NCBI GenBank assembly: GCA_001910725.1
Contig: MJGA01000137.1
Location: 1 to 14,847 of the forward strand
Direction: 5' to 3'
Source of the DNA: Phanerodontia chrysosporium
Taxonomy: Eukaryota; Basidiomycota; Agaricomycetes; Polyporales; Phanerochaetaceae
DNA: 14,847 bases
Shown: positions 1 to 7,896 of the stretch, piece by piece
Position numbering within the stretch: the first letter of the stretch is position 1
How the letters are laid out: the number at the start of each line of letters is the position of its first letter
Position numbers and translations under genes: made by a program
The notes under the pieces: generated by a model
The model's database searches: none
What the model saw: only the letters and a program-made list of their open reading frames with translations
What the model was told of the DNA's origin: nothing

Positions 1-1157
1 TACTGGAGACTTGCAGCTTTGCTATACATATTTCAAGCACTCCAGGCAGCTACGCCTGAACTCTGCACGGTTCGACCTGTGCTTAGCATGGCCGCCGTTG
101 CCGTTTGGATGAAGAATTCCCTCATCTTCCGGCCAGGAGAACAGAGATGGGACTTGGAGATTGTTCCAGCAGCTGCATTTCGGGACTCGAACGTGGAACA
201 CAGAGAAGAGGACGAAGAAGACGAAGAGCAGGGTGAACTAGCCGATGAAGCAGCCGAACCAGCTATTCAGACAAGAGGACTCTACTTTGTCTGTGCTGTT
301 GAACTCCGGCGAAACGTGTTTTGTTTACCCCCACGGTAAGCCTCGCGGAGGAAACCTACGCGTTGATTTTCCACAGGGCAACGGTTTCCGAGATCGAACA
401 CGATTTTGCGAAAGCGCATGTCAAGCGCGACCGACGTGACAATCATGTCCCACGACAAACGAGGCGGAAGATGCGAGTCAAAGACATACGCCACTCACCA
501 GTCCGCGACATACCTTTCGGACTTGACGGCTCCGGCGTCCACATCCTCCGAATTCCGGGTTTCGAGGACGTCCAACAAAACATCCAGGAAGTCGAGCAGG
601 CCGCGGAGGCAGGACACGGAGTGGTGGACACGCAGGTGAATATCATTTGGCAGTTGTTCTTAAGGGACCTCATTGCTGTGGCACCGACGCATAAAAACGA
701 CGGTCCATACTGCACACTCGGTGCCGAAGCGCAGCAGTCAGTCACAGAAGAGCTCTACAAGAGCCTCGCCTTGCCGTTCAAATATGTGATCATCAAGAAA
801 GCACGGTGTCAGACCTGGGACGACTCATTCGATCGGTTCTTTCCCAATTCTCAGCAAGAGAGGCTACGTCCGGACAAAGTGCAGCATTGGCCCAAGTGCC
901 ACTACTGGATCAAATGGATTACCTTGCTCCCGAGACTACGAATGCAAGACCAGGAGTCAATCCGTGTCAAGTTACGGGCGGAATACAGGAAACTTGTATG
1001 GCTTCCAATGGGAGCAAGCGATCGCATATGGAGTACCGGTCAAAGTGAACGAGGACAGTACGTCCGCCTACCAGCTGGTTATGGGGGCACGGCGGTGAAG
1101 ATTGCGGTGAACGAGAGGAGTGGAAGATCGCTATTGGAGTTCACGCTATGCGAGTGA
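1..1157 (+). CDS. 3' part of an unrecognised protein-coding gene (5' end outside window)
   Basis: The frame is open from base 1 with no convincing start, so the gene begins upstream. I read two exons, 1-335 and 377-1157, joined by a 41-nt intron (336-376, GTAAGC to CCACAG) in phase 2, with a TGA stop at 1155. This gives about 371 residues in the window. The first exon opens with a hydrophobic, aromatic stretch (YWRLAALLYIFQAL) and later has a Glu/Asp-rich run near residues 69-79. The second exon holds basic stretches and a Trp-rich segment (WPKCHYWIKW, then WLPMGASDRIWSTG near residues 310-325). I recognise no domain. Composition suggests a soluble, intracellular protein. The 41-nt intron is short but has good ends, and splicing joins two frames of similar protein-like composition. 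The reading frame is fairly secure and the function unknown. Confidence 0.6.
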
Positions 1158-1278
1158 CGGAATTAGCGGAAAACTGCCATGAACGATCTAAGACTCACTG
1201 GTGGAGTTCACTTTCCGCACGAGGCAAAATAGACCTTACATCTCTATCACTCTGTGGATGCTTGGTGCTGTCCGCGGA

Positions 1279-1299
1279 GTGGTCGCCAGGGGCGACCAC
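1279..1299. repeat. 21-bp palindrome, copy 1 (perfect)
   Basis: Left arm GTGGTCGCC, spacer AGG, right arm GGCGACCAC. The 9-bp arms match exactly. This is one of ten copies of this palindrome in the window. Confidence 0.85.
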
Positions 1300-1343
1300 A
1301 CTGCGGGCGGGGCACGAGAGAAGTTATGTACCTCTTGTGCAGC

Positions 1344-1360
1344 GGTCGCCACGGGCGACC
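1344..1360. repeat. 21-bp palindrome, copy 2 (7-bp arms)
   Basis: GGTCGCC, spacer ACG, GGCGACC. The outer two base pairs of each arm are altered compared with copy 1. It lies about 65 bp after copy 1 and 64 bp before copy 3. Confidence 0.75.
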
Positions 1361-1407
1361 ATGCAGAAGAGAGCGAGCCATGCCTGAGAGATTGGCTCCT
1401 GCGCCGA

Positions 1408-1428
1408 GTGGTCGCCCATGGCGACCAC
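1408..1428. repeat. 21-bp palindrome, copy 3 (perfect)
   Basis: GTGGTCGCC, spacer CAT, GGCGACCAC. The arms are identical to copy 1 and only the 3-nt spacer differs. Confidence 0.85.
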
Positions 1429-1651
1429 CCTGGTGTGAACGGCAGATGTTAGAATTGGCACGACAGATATTCGGTGCATTGTCCGCCGTACACTAACCCA
1501 CTGTACGATATTTGATAGGAGATCAAACCTCCACTGCACCTGGCCCAGACCGTGCGTCAGTCCCCGCGTATCACTACATTTCTCGATGGGATCTCTGCCC
1601 CAACGGAAGAGCAATGCCCCAATTTTTTTCCTTTTTTTTGGGGTCGCGCGC

Positions 1652-1682
1652 GGTGCCAGGGGTGTGTTACCCAATATATTTA
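1652..1682 (+). promoter_or_regulatory. composite promoter of gene A (GGTGCCAGGGGT-N12-ATATTTA)
   Basis: GGTGCCAGGGGT lies at 1652-1663 and the TATA-like ATATTTA at 1676-1682, with 12 nt between them. The ATG of gene A follows 36 nt later. The same two boxes with the same 12-nt spacing precede genes B, C and D. An A/T box at this distance from the ATG fits a TATA element with a very short 5' leader. Confidence 0.75.
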
Positions 1683-1718
1683 ACTGTGCTGGAGATCGGG
1701 TCACCAGGGCACTGCACC

Positions 1719-2701
1719 ATGTCTCCCCCGGACCAACTCAGAAAGCAAACGACGGTCAGTACATATCATTAACGGAGTTTTGTAATCATCTCCTTGCTGA
1801 TTCCATTGCGCAACTAGACCTCTCCGCAAGCATCGCCGCGGCCAAGGCGAACGAGGAGGCGGCGAGGCGTCACTTAGATGAGGTCCGGAGAAAGCAGGCA
1901 GAGGCGCGGGCGAGGAGGCTGGCTGAGGAGCACCAAGCAAAGCAGCGCGCGGAAGAGATGGAGCGTGCGCAGCTGGAGCGGAACCGCGCTCAAGCGGCCG
2001 AGAGGGCGCGAAAGCGCAAAGAACGGGAGGAGGCGGAGACTCAGCCCACCCGGCCGGCACCTCCGCCGCCGCCGCAGCCCACCCGGCTGGCACCTCCGCC
2101 GCCGCCGCCGCAGCCCACCCGGCCGGCACCTCCGCCGCCGCAGCCTTTCGGAGGGCAGCGGTATGATAACGCGATGGCCACGTGGGGTGCTGGCATTGGC
2201 AAGGGCAGGACCAAGGAGCAGGAGAAGGAGGCGGCAGCGGCAAAGAGGCGTGCGCAGGTGGAGGCAGAGGAGGCCGCGAGGCTGGCAGCGGACGAGAGAT
2301 TGGCGCGGTTAGATGCGGAGCTGGAGAAGAGCGCCCCATGCGACCGCTGTGTGGACGAAGACATCGAGTGCGAGCGACAAGGCACCGGGCGGAAGAAGAC
2401 GTGCAAGGCATGCGCAGCAGCTCATGTGAGGTGCACACGCGGCGCAGTGGGGTACACGGAGTCAAAGTTGCCGAAGACCTCCCGGAAAGCGAAGTCCGAC
2501 GCGGGCCTGGAATCGGACCGCATCGTCGAGGCCGTTCGCGTCCTCGGCAGGGAGTTGTCGACGCACCTCGGCCGCATCGAGCAGCAACAGCTCCTCATGA
2601 TTGCAAGCTTGAACCGAGTCGCAGAGGCACTTGTTCAGGCGAGCAGGTTGCATGGCGCGACGCCGAGCGAGGAGGAACACGGAGACATGGAGCAAGATTG
2701 A
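1719..2701 (+). CDS. gene A: coiled-coil / poly-proline / Zn2Cys6-like family protein
   Basis: Exons 1719-1758 and 1818-2701 are split by a 59-nt phase-1 intron (GTACAT to CAACTAG, with a CTGAT branch candidate), giving about 307 residues. The start is the first ATG after the TATA-like box and sits in a CACCATG context. An ATG at 1586 in the exon-2 frame lies upstream of the promoter and is unlikely. Order: a Glu/Arg/Ala-rich charged helix (about 18-80), three proline-rich repeats (about 88-122), a second charged helix (about 145-185), then a cysteine cluster C188-x2-C-x6-C-x10-C-x2-C-x6-C219. That spacing is the fungal Zn2Cys6 pattern. The first loop (VDEDIE) is acidic, whereas DNA-binding members are normally basic there, so DNA binding is doubtful. 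A helical segment (about 245-285) resembles the C-terminal segments of B, C and D. The protein ends acidic and lacks the basic tail of its relatives. It is probably nuclear; its function is unknown. Confidence 0.75.
2042..2140 (+). repeat. three tandem proline-rich repeats in gene A
   Basis: Units of 33, 36 and 30 nt start at 2042, 2075 and 2111. Each begins CAGCCCACCCGGC and ends in a CCG run that differs by whole codons. They encode QPTRPAP or QPTRLAP followed by four to six Pro. The unit lengths keep the reading frame, as expected from slippage under coding constraint. Confidence 0.85.
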
Positions 2702-3070
2702 GCGGACTTCGACGGACATTGGTTCAGTAAATCTTAGCAGCTAATAATATTTCTTGGTTTGTAAATCAGCAAGCTGGCACGTCGTGTTCTTGGTATATAC
2801 ATCCTCATCATGTTGCAGAGTGAGGCAATTGTGTGATGCGAGGAGACTGTAGAAACGTAGAGAGGTACAATGACTGGCAGAATACAGCGGAGTACCACGG
2901 ACATTAGCCCCGAAATCTGTGCTCTTTGCTTACATATGCCACGCAGGATTGTACGCGTTTTGGGCTCGGCAGAAAACAACAGGGCAAGTCAAGGCCCAGG
3001 CACATGCCCCAAAGCATTCTACGTGTCCCCAACAGAATGTAAAATTTTGGGTTTCCGAGGGGCAGTATGG
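2702..3070. other. gene A to gene B spacer
   Basis: No protein-like frame is visible. It holds the 3' end of gene A and the upstream region of gene B. TATATAC occurs near 2794 but no gene follows it at the right distance. Confidence 0.4.
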
Positions 3071-3101
3071 GGTGTCAGGGGTACACTCCGTGGAATATTT
3101 A
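3071..3101 (+). promoter_or_regulatory. composite promoter of gene B (GGTGTCAGGGGT-N12-ATATTTA)
   Basis: GGTGTCAGGGGT lies at 3071-3082, one base different from the other three copies. ATATTTA lies at 3095-3101, again 12 nt away. The ATG of gene B follows 39 nt later. Confidence 0.75.
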
Positions 3102-3140
3102 GACCAAGCTTGGCCGGTTGGAGGGCTGGACAGAACCGCC

Positions 3141-3845
3141 ATGTCGACCAGCAGCAAGAACACCACTTCCCAGGGTACGTTTTGCCACACCTCGTTCAAT
3201 GAGCTCGTCGTGCTGATCGACGTTCCCCCAGCACGTCGCGCGGATGAGACCCTCGGGCGAGGGGCATCTGTGCCGGTGAAGGCAACGCCGAAGCAGAGGG
3301 AGAAGGGCGGGCGGGCGAGTGTCCCCGGACAGCGGAAGAGTGCGGAGTTGTCGGGAGCAGCGAAGGTGCAGCCGGCACGGCCAGCCGCTAACCAGGAGGC
3401 GAAGGGTCAAGATGCCCCGACCGCCTCAGCGGCGCCATCAGTGCGCACGGCCTCACAGGCCCCACAGGCCCCGAGAGAGGTGAAGGCTCCATCGTTGGCG
3501 CCCTCGGCGACGGCGGAGCACATCTCCGCCGGCCCAATCTCAGAGACGACGAACGCAGCGGAGGTCAAGCAGCCGCCTGAGGAGGCCGCGCTCAGCGACG
3601 CGGCGAAGTCCATCGAGCGGCTCACGGAGGCCATCGAGGCGATCAGCAAGAAGGCGATCACTGCGGTGAAGGAATACAACCTCACCATGACGCAGATGTT
3701 GGCAAACATCGACGGACATGCGGAGGCCGTCTACACCGCTTTGGTCGACCCAGACTGGAGCGCCGACCTGGCCCGCAAACGGCTGCACGAGTCCGACGAC
3801 TCCCTGGGCGAAGGGTCGAGGAAGAGGGCTAGGGAGGAGGACTAG
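3141..3845 (+). CDS. gene B: disordered, basic-tailed family protein without zinc cluster
   Basis: Exons 3141-3174 and 3232-3845 are split by a 57-nt phase-1 intron (GTACGT to CCCCCAG), giving 215 residues. The start ATG is the first after the TATA-like box. Residues about 12-130 are rich in Ala, Pro, Lys and Gln and look disordered. A helical segment (about 135-182, beginning AAKSIERLTEAIEAISKKAI) matches the C-terminal segments of C and D in pattern. The end is a basic cluster, SRKRAREED, that could serve as a nuclear localisation signal. There is no cysteine cluster and no long charged coiled coil, so B is the most reduced of the four. Promoter, intron phase and C-terminal layout tie it to A, C and D, although overall identity looks low. 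It probably acts in the nucleus; its function is unknown. Confidence 0.72.
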   Translation: MSTSSKNTTSQGTFCHTSFNELVVLIDVPPARRADETLGRGASVPVKATPKQREKGGRASVPGQRKSAELSGAAKVQPARPAANQEAKGQDAPTASAAPSVRTASQAPQAPREVKAPSLAPSATAEHISAGPISETTNAAEVKQPPEEAALSDAAKSIERLTEAIEAISKKAITAVKEYNLTMTQMLANIDGHAEAVYTALVDPDWSADLARKRLHESDDSLGEGSRKRAREED

Positions 3846-4174
3846 GCGGTCCGCCGTTCATTGTTTTTTTTTGTTTATGTAAAATTAGTCATCGCTATAC
3901 AATCCTCGCTTCGTTGCAGACCTGCCTGAGTACTCGCCGTCAGATTAAGTTCGCCTTAACATGTGAGGTGCACGTCGCAGTGGAGTTGCGGAGTGTACAC
4001 TGAAAACATTTGGACAAAACAGCGATTCAGCCTTGTGGCTGCTCAGGCATAGCTGGTGATCGTGATAGGTCATGCGGTGAACACGCTTGATGAAAATGCT
4101 CGCTTAATATTTAAGTTGCCCTCAATGCATGTTTTTTCCCCAAGTGATCTTCCGGGGTTCTGATACCGCAGAGG
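3846..4174. other. gene B to gene C spacer
   Basis: No gene is seen. A T-rich run (3863-3877, nine T then GTTT) begins about 18 nt after the gene B stop, with similar runs after genes C and D. An AT palindrome (TTAATATTTAA, near 4105) contains ATATTTA but lacks the upstream GGTGCCAGGGGT box, so I do not count it as a promoter. Confidence 0.4.
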
Positions 4175-4205
4175 GGTGCCAGGGGTGCTACCTGGATAAT
4201 ATTTA
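4175..4205 (+). promoter_or_regulatory. composite promoter of gene C (GGTGCCAGGGGT-N12-ATATTTA)
   Basis: GGTGCCAGGGGT lies at 4175-4186 and ATATTTA at 4199-4205, with 12 nt between them. The ATG of gene C is 53 nt further on. GGGGTTCTGATA occurs 21 nt upstream of the first box, much like GGGGTTCGGATA before gene D. Confidence 0.78.
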
Positions 4206-4258
4206 GTTCAACAGATTCGCGCTGGTCTGGCATCCCCTCTTTCTTCTCTACGACCACC

Positions 4259-5076
4259 ATGACCGAAGAACAACTCGCCCTCGAGCAGGGTGAGTGGACG
4301 AGTTTCCATGTCCTACAGTCTGGAGTTAACATACAACAGAAGCCGTGCGAGCGGAGGCGAACTACGCTGCCGCCCGCCAAGAAGTCGAGGACTTGATGAG
4401 GAAACAGAGGGAGTTGCAAGAGCTGGAGGAGGAGCTGAGGCGCGAAGAGGCCGAGTTGCAGCTGAAAGGGGCGGAGCAGCAGCAAAGTTTCCTTGCGGAG
4501 AGGTCGGTGGATCCCCTGCTCGCTGCTCAGTCTGAGAGCGCGAGTGCAGCAGGCGATATGTCGATGCACACTGCTCCGCCGTCGGAGTACGACCTCGAGA
4601 TCGAGCCAGCCACTCAGGCTTCCGCCAGCCCCGCCCCCCAACCTCCGCGCTCTGAGCAGGAATGCGGCTCAGTCTCCGCTGCGGACACACCCTCCCAGGA
4701 GTTCGTCGAGGCAATCGACCGCCTCACTCGCACCATCACCTCCATCGGGAACGACTTCATAGACCAGGTGCAGAGCGCTACGAACATCACCAAGGTCTTC
4801 GCCCACAAGATGGGCAAGAACGCCGACGCCTTGTTCGAGGGCCTGGAAGACTCGGCCTACGAGTCCGAGGACTCGGAGACCGATCATGAAGTCAACGAAA
4901 TTCCACTTGCGAAGGTCGCGCGCGAGATCCAGCCCCTCCACGTGGAAAACTCGGAGTGGCCTCGCGATCAAAAGGAGCACGACGAGGCGGTCGAGCAGTT
5001 CAAGCAGGAGTTGGCGGAGTGGGAGGAAGACGAGGTCGCAGGTCCGGCGAGGAAGAAGGCGAGGACCGAGACGTAG
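4259..5076 (+). CDS. gene C: coiled-coil, acidic, basic-tailed family protein
   Basis: Exons 4259-4289 and 4340-5076 are split by a 50-nt phase-1 intron (GTGAGT to CAACAG), giving 255 residues. The start lies in a CACCATG context. Residues about 11-60 form a strongly charged Glu/Arg/Gln/Leu helix, probably a coiled coil. A Ser/Pro/Ala-rich linker follows, then a helical segment (about 131-180, beginning EFVEAIDRLTRTITSIGNDFI) that resembles those of B and D. After this comes an acidic run (SAYESEDSETDHEVNE), a charged helix, and a basic tail (ARKKARTET) that could be a nuclear signal. There is no cysteine cluster. Promoter, intron and layout place it with A, B and D. The shape suggests a nuclear scaffold or cofactor, but that is inference from composition only. 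Confidence 0.75.
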
Positions 5077-5349
5077 GCTGCCCGCTCTCCGCCTTTTGTT
5101 TTTTTGTATTCAAATCATCAATGCTACACGTTTGCTGCGCACCCTGGTATTTTGGAATGAAGCCTCAAGTGCCAGATGATTGATAGGCAGTGTGAACAAT
5201 GGGCAATTGAACCCAACTGATGGCTTGCGTCTCTCCACATGATAGAGCCGGACAGTGTTGTCATGGTGCCAAACTCCGAGCTCATCTCCGCTCCTGGGTG
5301 CATCCGGAGTTTGTAGGAAGTTGTCGACTTTCCAGTTATCCTGGACATT

Positions 5350-5366
5350 CGGAGTTACGAACTCCG
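5350..5366. repeat. perfect palindrome CGGAGTT-ACG-AACTCCG
   Basis: The arms are 7 bp with a 3-nt spacer. Read as half-sites it is CGG-N11-CCG, the spacing bound by Gal4-type Zn2Cys6 factors. Similar single CGGAGT units lie nearby. A regulatory role is a guess. Confidence 0.4.
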
Positions 5367-6539
5367 TCGGTTGCTAAGGACTTGGTTCATCGCATGCCTT
5401 TATCATTTCACAAGCCTTTACCCCCTCTGTTCCTGAGCATTCCCAGATTAATAGCATGACATGCTGTACATCTCCGCCCATCTCCACAAACTTTGGACTC
5501 GTTAATACATAACCTCCCGTGCTATCACTTGTAGCTTCAGTTCGAATATCCCTTAGGTCCCCCTTATACCTTCTTGACTTTGCTTTGTCACTTCACACTA
5601 TTTCTGTATGGGCTTAAACCCCGCCGCTTCTCCGTATCTCTGACTCCGAAGTACAGGCAATGCAGCCCTCCAAGGGCGCAGTCAAAGCTGAAAGGCTGAA
5701 GCCAATTGCCATCTGACTGCCGAACTCCGGTTCTCCATCCTGTCTCTGTTTCACTGTGTCCAGTAGTGACCTCCGCCTGACTCCGCGAGAATGTTGATCG
5801 CTAGCTCTTCCTGATGAAGGAACAATTAGTTGAAGGGGTATGCGGTGCACAGGAGCACAAAGCCCCTATATAATATACGTTGACCTGCTCTCATTACTGC
5901 AGATGCACCTAAAGACGTTGAATTCAATATATGAAATGCATGTGCCAACTTTGAGTCTGAATAGAAGTCACAGATGCCCTCTGGTCACATATCCAAGGTT
6001 TGTACTTACCTTTTGATGGGTAGCATTTCACCAGATACAAACTGGTTATATACACGGTCTATAGTGTTTCTGCAGTTTGAGTGCGATACTGGAGCTACAC
6101 CGTGAAACAAGTTTATATAATGCCCCATGCCATGAGTTTATCCCTGACTCGTAATGCTTCATTCACATGCCTTCATTGATATTTGACAAGAGTTCACTTT
6201 GCTGCGCTTCGTGGGGTCAGAAGTGAGGCCTAGTGAGGGTCCGGACCAACGCAAAACTCAGGGCAATGCGATACAATATAACTATGACTACAACATCGTG
6301 ATTGTCGCGTGCGTCAGAGCGCGGCACACGCGTGAGCCGTCAGGTTGAGGTGTAGGTAGTCACAGGCATGCCAAGCCTAGAGCAGGTTGGGATCGGTCAA
6401 TGACGAGTTCATGAGGAGTAGTATTAGGGGTCGCGGGCAGAGTATGTAAGGAAGCGAGAGGGGCAAAGAAGCAGGAATAAGAAACAGTCAGAACAGGTGT
6501 ACTTACTTTCAAATGTATCATATCATTCCTGGTTAAATG

Positions 6540-6590
6540 TACGAGTAATGTATGAGTAATATGAGTAACATGAATAATATGAGTAATCAT
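6540..6590. repeat. imperfect short tandem repeat (ATGAGTAAT-type)
   Basis: GAGTAAT units recur every 9 to 18 nt with single-base changes (ACGAGTAAT, ATGAGTAAT, ATGAGTAAC, ATGAATAAT, ATGAGTAAT). It lies in non-coding DNA upstream of gene D. Confidence 0.7.
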
Positions 6591-6924
6591 CATCTGTTGT
6601 ATACCTCTCATGTAACCATGCTGGCTGCACAACATATGCACATTGCATCTACGGAGCTCTCGTATGCCACTCTAAGCCCTTCGCCCTTCAGTTGTTATGT
6701 AACCTCTTGGAAAATGTGCTTGTGTGATAAAAAGCACGTTTAATACATGACAGTGGATTGAACGTTTGCGAAACGATGCAGGCACGTCAACAGCAGCCAC
6801 ACTGCATCCCTTTATGTCCCATGACAGGACTGTAGGTGAGGTGATTCAATGACATGTCCACCCCAAGGAACTGGTGACTCCCCAAAACAGCGGAGTTTTT
6901 TCGAGGTTTCTGGGGTTCGGATAA

Positions 6925-6955
6925 GGTGCCAGGGGTACAAGTGTCGGAATATTTA
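6925..6955 (+). promoter_or_regulatory. composite promoter of gene D (GGTGCCAGGGGT-N12-ATATTTA)
   Basis: GGTGCCAGGGGT lies at 6925-6936 and ATATTTA at 6949-6955, 12 nt apart. The ATG of gene D follows 49 nt later. GGGGTTCGGATA sits just upstream, as before gene C, and CCCCAAAAC with a T6 run lies further up. Confidence 0.78.
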
Positions 6956-7004
6956 ACATTTCCCTGCTCAGTTACTTGCGCCTGTATCCTCCTTCGCCCC
7001 CACC

Positions 7005-7896
7005 ATGTCGCCTTCAAACGAACTCAAGCCCACAGGTGGGAAATGTCTGAAATGCGCAATATAGGGTCACTAATAACCTACTTCCACCAGCTGTCCGCGG
7101 CTTGGAGGCTTCGGCCGCCGATTTGTCGGAGAAGCAGCGCAGGCTGGCAGAGCTCCGCGCACAGCTGGAGCAGAAGCGGAAGGAGCTTCGCTTGGCCGAG
7201 GAGCGGAAGCGCGACTTGGCTGCGCGGAAGATCGCGGCGGAGGAGGCAAAGGCCAAGGCGGAGGAGGCAAAGGCCAAGGCGGAGGAGGCAGCGAAAGCAA
7301 AGGCAGACGTGCAGGCGGAGTCGTCGAAGCCGACGGCATGCGACACCTGCCGGAGGCACGGCATCGACTGCTCGTGGCGGTCTGGTCGTGCAAAGACCTG
7401 CACGGAGTGCGCTCTCCACAAGCGTCTCTGCACCGTGAACGGGGTTGCCGTGAGCGGAATGCGCCCGCGGATTGCGAAGCCGGCAGACGCGAAGGGCAAA
7501 GCTGCCATGCCGCCGAAGACAAGTTCCGTCATCGACTCCGATGACGAGCCACAGTTGGAGGCTCCGCAAGCGAGCATGGACCTCAACACCGAAGCAGGCC
7601 TCGAGACTGGTGTCATCGTTCTCGAAGTGGCCATCGAGCGCATGACCGACACGATCAGAGCCCTCGGCAAGTTGATCGCCGGCGAGATCAGTCAATTCCG
7701 CGATGTGCAAACCGCGATCGGGGAGAAGTTTGACCGACTCGCAGATGCGTTCGAGAACTTCGACGCCCACAGGCCAGCAGTCAACCCGAACCCCGCGAAA
7801 GGAAAGAAGGCCATGGGTTCACTGGCGACTGGGTCCAACGAAAACACCGCGGGTAGCGAGGAAAGGCGGGCGAAAAAGCGGCAGAGAAAGGAGTAG
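7005..7896 (+). CDS. gene D: coiled-coil / Zn2Cys6-like / basic-tailed family protein
   Basis: Exons 7005-7035 and 7091-7896 are split by a 55-nt phase-1 intron (GTGGGA to CCACCAG, with ACTAATAAC as branch site), giving 278 residues. The start is in a CACCATG context and the first residues (MSPSNEL) echo gene A (MSPPDQL). Residues about 20-86 form a highly charged Lys/Glu/Ala coiled coil containing a heptad duplication. A cysteine cluster follows, C94-x2-C-x6-C-x9-C-x2-C-x6-C124, with the Zn2Cys6 spacing. Here the first loop (RRHGID) is basic, closer to DNA-binding members than in gene A. The cluster is mid-protein, whereas classical Zn2Cys6 regulators usually carry it near the N-terminus. 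A helical segment (about 185-232) matches the family pattern. The end (RRAKKRQRKE) is a likely nuclear signal. It is the best candidate in the family for DNA binding, but its role is unproven. Confidence 0.78.
7237..7290 (+). repeat. 21-bp heptad repeat in the coiled coil of gene D
   Basis: Two identical 21-nt units (7237-7257, 7258-7278) are followed by 12 nt of a third. Each unit encodes seven residues (AEEAKAK), one turn of a heptad, so a change in copy number would lengthen the coiled coil without changing its register. Confidence 0.88.

Larger units (their letters stand above)
1158..1651. other. gene-free interval holding three GC-rich palindromes
   Basis: No open frame here looks like protein. 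The interval separates the left-hand gene from the promoter of gene A. Its middle (1279-1428) is GC-rich and carries three palindrome copies spaced about 65 bp apart. Just before gene A there is CCCCAA, a long T-rich run and TTGGGG (about 1617-1643), a weak inverted repeat that is only loosely echoed upstream of genes C and D. Confidence 0.5.
5077..6924. other. 1.8 kb gene-poor AT-rich interval between genes C and D
   Basis: No frame on either strand looks like a gene. A short 37-codon frame at 5903 follows a TATA-like CTATATAATA (about 5864), but its protein is unremarkable. The interval holds a T-run after the gene C stop (about 5093-5107), several CGGAGT/ACTCCG hexamers (5272-5366, 5644, 5722, 5777), a 17-bp palindrome at 5350 and an ATGAGTAAT-type imperfect repeat at 6540-6590. 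I find no degraded fifth family member and no transposon coding remnant. Confidence 0.45.

Noticed and set aside
1108..1211. Tandem duplication at the end of the left-edge gene
   Set aside because: TGAACGA and TGGAGTTCAC each occur twice about 67-72 nt apart, but the rest does not align well enough to claim a duplication.
1279..1428. CRISPR array
   Set aside because: There are only three imperfect units with unequal spacers, the repeat is a self-palindrome and the genome is eukaryotic.
1586..1818. Upstream ATG extending gene A in the exon-2 frame
   Set aside because: It would place the start before the conserved promoter boxes and would ignore the phase-1 intron shared with B, C and D.
1701..2465. 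Minus-strand Pro/Ala/Ser-rich frame of 254 codons across gene A
   Set aside because: It is a shadow of the GC-rich repeats of gene A.
2919..3140. Long upstream extension of the gene B frame
   Set aside because: It runs through the promoter. The ATG at 3141 after the TATA-like box gives the family-type first exon.
4104..4114. Second promoter (ATATTTA) upstream of gene C
   Set aside because: It has no GGTGCCAGGGGT 12 nt before it. It is a simple AT palindrome.
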